Source of the DNA: Phytoseiulus persimilis
Taxonomy: Eukaryota > Arthropoda > Arachnida > Mesostigmata > Phytoseiidae
DNA: 64,000 bases
Direction of reading: 5' to 3'
Assembly (NCBI GenBank): GCA_037576195.1
Contig: CM075101.1
Coordinates: forward strand, 12,214,001-12,278,000
The notes under the pieces are model-generated. The model made no database searches and was not told the DNA's origin. It was given only the letters and a program-made list of their open reading frames with translations. Below, piece after piece: positions 61,434 through 64,000 of this stretch (the stretch's first letter is position 1; the number at the start of each line of letters is the position of its first letter). The translations under genes were made by a program, and so were the position numbers.

Positions 61434-64000
61434 TTGGAGAAGTATGTTCAGATGGGTCCCGGTATCACTCCTCCAAACTCGGAAAGTAATGGTCAGATTG
61501 GAGACGGAATCACCCCTCCAGGTTTTGGAAAGTACGGTCAGATTCGTCTAGGAAGCACCCCTCCGGACTCAGAAAAGTATTGTCAGATTGGTCCTGGAAT
61601 CACCCCCCCCAGAGTAGGAGAGTAATGGCCAGATCGGTCTCGTAATCACCCCTCCAGAGTTGGAAGCTAATGGCCAGATTGGTCTCGGAATCACCCCTCC
61701 AGAGTTGGAAACTAATGGCCAGATTGGTCTCGGAATCACCCCTCCAGAGTTGGAAAGTAATGGCCAGATTGGTCTCGGAATCACACCTCCAGAGTTGGAA
61801 ACTAATGGCCAGATTGGTCTCGGAATCACCCCTCCAGAGCTGGAAACTAATGGCCAGATTGGTCTCGGAATCACCCCTCCAGAGTTGGAAGGTAATGGCC
61901 AGATTGGTCTCGGAATCACCCCTCCAGAGTTGGGGAGTAATGGCCAGATTGGTACCGGAGTCACCCCTCCAGAGTTGGAAAGTAATGGCCAGATTGGTCT
62001 CGGAATCACCCCTCCAGAGTTGGAAAGTAATGGCCAGATTGGTCTCGGAATCACCCCTCCAGAGTTGGAAAGTAATGGCCAGATTGGTCTCAGAATCACC
62101 CCTCCAGACTTGAAAAGTAATGGCCAGATTGGTCTCAGAATCACCCCTCCAGACTTGGAAAGTGATAGTCAGATTGGTCCCGTAATCACCCCTCCAGAGT
62201 TGGAAACTAATGGCGAGATTGATACCGGAATCACCCCTCCAGAGTTGGAAACTAATGGCGAGATTGATACCGGAATCACCCCTCCAGAGTTGGAAACTAA
62301 TGGCCAGATTGGCACCGGAATCACCCCTCCAGAGTTGGAAACTAATGGCCAGATTGGCACCGGAATCACCCCTCCAGAGTTGAAAACTAATGGCCAGATT
62401 GGTCTCGGAATCACCCCTCCAGAGTTGGAAAGTAATGGCCAGATTGGTCTCAGAATCCCCCCTCCAGAGTTGAAAACTAATGGCCAGATTGGTCTCGGAA
62501 TCACCCCTCCAGAGTTGGAAACTAATGGCCAGATTGGCACCGGAATCACTCTTCCAGAGTTGAAAACTAATGGTCAGATTGGTCTCGGAATCACCCCTCC
62601 AGAGTTGGAAAGTAATGGCCAGATTGATCCCGGAATCACTCCTCCAGAGTTGGAAAGTAATGGCCAGATTGGTCTCGGAATCACCCCTCTAATGTTGGAA
62701 AGTAATGGCCAGATTGGTCTCAGAATCCCCCCTCCAGAGTTGGAAAGTAATGGCCAGATTGGTCTCGGAATCACCCCTCCAGAGTTGGAAAGTAATGGCC
62801 AGATTGGTCTCAGAATCCCCCCTCCAGAGTTGGAAAGTAATGGCCAGATTGATCCCGGAATCACTCCTCCAGAGTTGGAAAGTAATGGCCAGATTGGTCT
62901 CGGAATCACCCCTCCAGAGTTGGAAAGTAATGGCCAGATTGGTCTCAGAATCCCCCCTCCAGAGTTGGAAACTAATGGCCAGATTGGTCTCGGAATCACC
63001 CCTCCAGAGTTGGAAAGTAATGGCCAGATTGGTCTCAGAATCCCCCCTCCAGAGTTGGAAAGTAATGGCCAGATTGATCCCGGAATCACTCCTCCAGAGT
63101 TGGAAAGTAATGGCCAGATTGGTCTCGGAATCACCCCTCTAATGTTGGAAAGTAATGGCCAGATTGGTCTCAGAATCCCCCCTCCAGAGTTGGAAAGTAA
63201 TGGCCAGATTGGTCTCGGAATCACCCCTCCAGAGTTGGAAAGTAATGGCCAGATTGGTCTCAGAATCCCCCCTCCAGAGTTGAAAACTAATGGCCAGATT
63301 GGTCTCAGAATCAACCCTCCAGAGTTGAAAACTAATGGCCAGATTGGTCTCGGAATCACCCCTCCAGAGTTGGAAACTAATGGCGAGATTGATACCGGAA
63401 TCACCCCTCCAGAGTTGGAAACTAATGGCCAGATTGGCACCGGAATCACCCCTCCAGAGTTGGAAACTAATGGCCAGATTGGCACCGGAATCACCCCTCC
63501 AGAGTTGAAAACTAATGGCCAGATTGGTCTCGGAATCACCCCTCCAGAGTTGGAAAGTAATGGCCAGATTGGTCTCAGAATCCCCCCTCCAGAGTTGGAA
63601 AGTAATGGCCAGATTGGTACCGGAATCACCCCTCCAGCGTTGGAAACTAATGGCCAGATTGATACCGGAATCACCCCTCCAGAGTTGGAAACTAATGGCC
63701 AGATTGGCACCGGAATCACCCTTCCAGAGTTGAAAACTAATGGTCAGATTGGTCTCGGAATCACCCCTCCAGAGTTGGAAAGTAATGGCCAGATTGATCC
63801 CGGAATCACTCCTCCAGAGTTGGAAAGTAATGGCCAGATTGGTCTCGGAATCACCCCTCTAATGTTGGAAAGTAATGGCCAGATTGGTCTCGGAATCACC
63901 CCTCCAGAGTTGGAAAGTAATGGCCAGATTGGTCTCGGAATCACCCCTCTAATGTTGGGAAGTAATGGCCAGATTGGTCCCGGAATCACTCCTCCAGAGT

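Larger units (their letters stand above)
56789..62313. repeat. Segmental duplication at an offset of 3021 bp
   Basis: Sequence 56789-59292 recurs at 59810-62313 with only scattered differences, including the hairpin segment and rare marker variants (GGAAGTGATGC at 57241 and 60262; the run of eight C at about 58583 and 61604). Between the copies, 59311-59805 repeats part of the same block (57775-58270) at an offset of 1536 bp. All copies have the same orientation. Confidence 0.85.
54721..64000. repeat. Tandem array of a 45-bp unit (about 200 copies), continuing past the window end
   Basis: The unit reads, in plus sense, (GGAAGTAATGCTCAGATTGG)(TCTCGGAATC)(ACCCCTCCAGAGTTG). Two kinds dominate: type A with AATGCTCAG (54780-57400 and 59815-60400) and type B with AATGGCCAG (57420-58310, 58600-59810, 60430-61330 and 61620 onward). 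Type B has a GAAACTAAT variant with GGCACCGG or GATACCGG. The most diverged monomers lie next to the hairpin segments and at the left edge (54721-54780). Two interruptions of about 100 bp (58313-58412, 61334-61433) carry the hairpin segments. Nearly identical blocks recur at fixed offsets, a sign of recent unequal exchange. It is a mini-/satellite array, not a CRISPR, because no unique spacers separate the units. Confidence 0.95.

Noticed and set aside
54898..62549. Dozens of long open frames on both strands inside the array
   Set aside because: They are the same 45-bp unit read in different frames; openness follows from unit length being a multiple of three.
54721..64000. Direct repeats that might suggest a CRISPR array
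   Set aside because: The 45-bp units are contiguous with no unique spacers, and the genome is eukaryotic.

Overview
This is nuclear DNA of an arthropod. It has intron-bearing genes on both strands with short GT-AG introns (roughly 50-200 bp), AATAAA signals after stop codons, and several families of eukaryotic transposon remains. A mu-class glutathione S-transferase beside an arthropod-type G-alpha-q points to Acari, because mu-class GSTs are common in mites and ticks and essentially missing from insects. A compact mite genome is my best guess; that is inference, not proof.

Layout: the window opens with the C-terminus of a UBA-like protein (3-152, +). Positions 0.7-7 kb hold foldback and inverted-end repeats, a decayed Ty3-type integrase (-) and an LTR-like segment. 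A mu-class GST lies at 8306-9403 (-) with an apparent 2-base deletion in exon 3, and a fragment of a second GST lies at 11.8 kb. A dead non-LTR reverse transcriptase piece is at 13.1 kb. Next comes the best gene cluster: eIF3b (14051-16516, -) and ribosomal protein L7 (18552-19405, +), divergent from a shared region of about 1-2 kb, followed convergently by a four-exon Ly6/quiver-type GPI-anchored protein (20188-21273, -) that I assembled from small exons.

From 21.3 to 39.9 kb I recognise no gene, apart from long open frames without resemblance to known families and CAA/CAG-rich or pyrimidine-rich stretches. G-alpha-q (39970-41769, +, seven exons, 354 aa) is complete and intact. Its 3' flank (41.8-48 kb) is rich in simple repeats. 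Then follow a possible Ulp1-like protease fragment (49.8 kb, -), a decayed LINE (51.3-53.0 kb, -) and a small MITE-like element (54.1 kb).

The last 9.3 kb (54721 to the window end) is a tandem array of a 45-bp unit, about 200 copies. It has an 855-bp higher-order repeat, a 3021-bp segmental duplication, and three copies of a 68-bp hairpin-bearing segment. On the minus strand each 68-bp copy ends in CTAG followed by T, as Helitron 3' ends do. Because 45 is a multiple of 3, most reading frames stay open for hundreds of codons, so the very long open frames there are probably not genes.

Functionally, eIF3b and RpL7 are housekeeping translation genes, G-alpha-q is the phospholipase-C-coupled G protein subunit, and the GST is a detoxification enzyme. 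Nothing suggests that they form one pathway.
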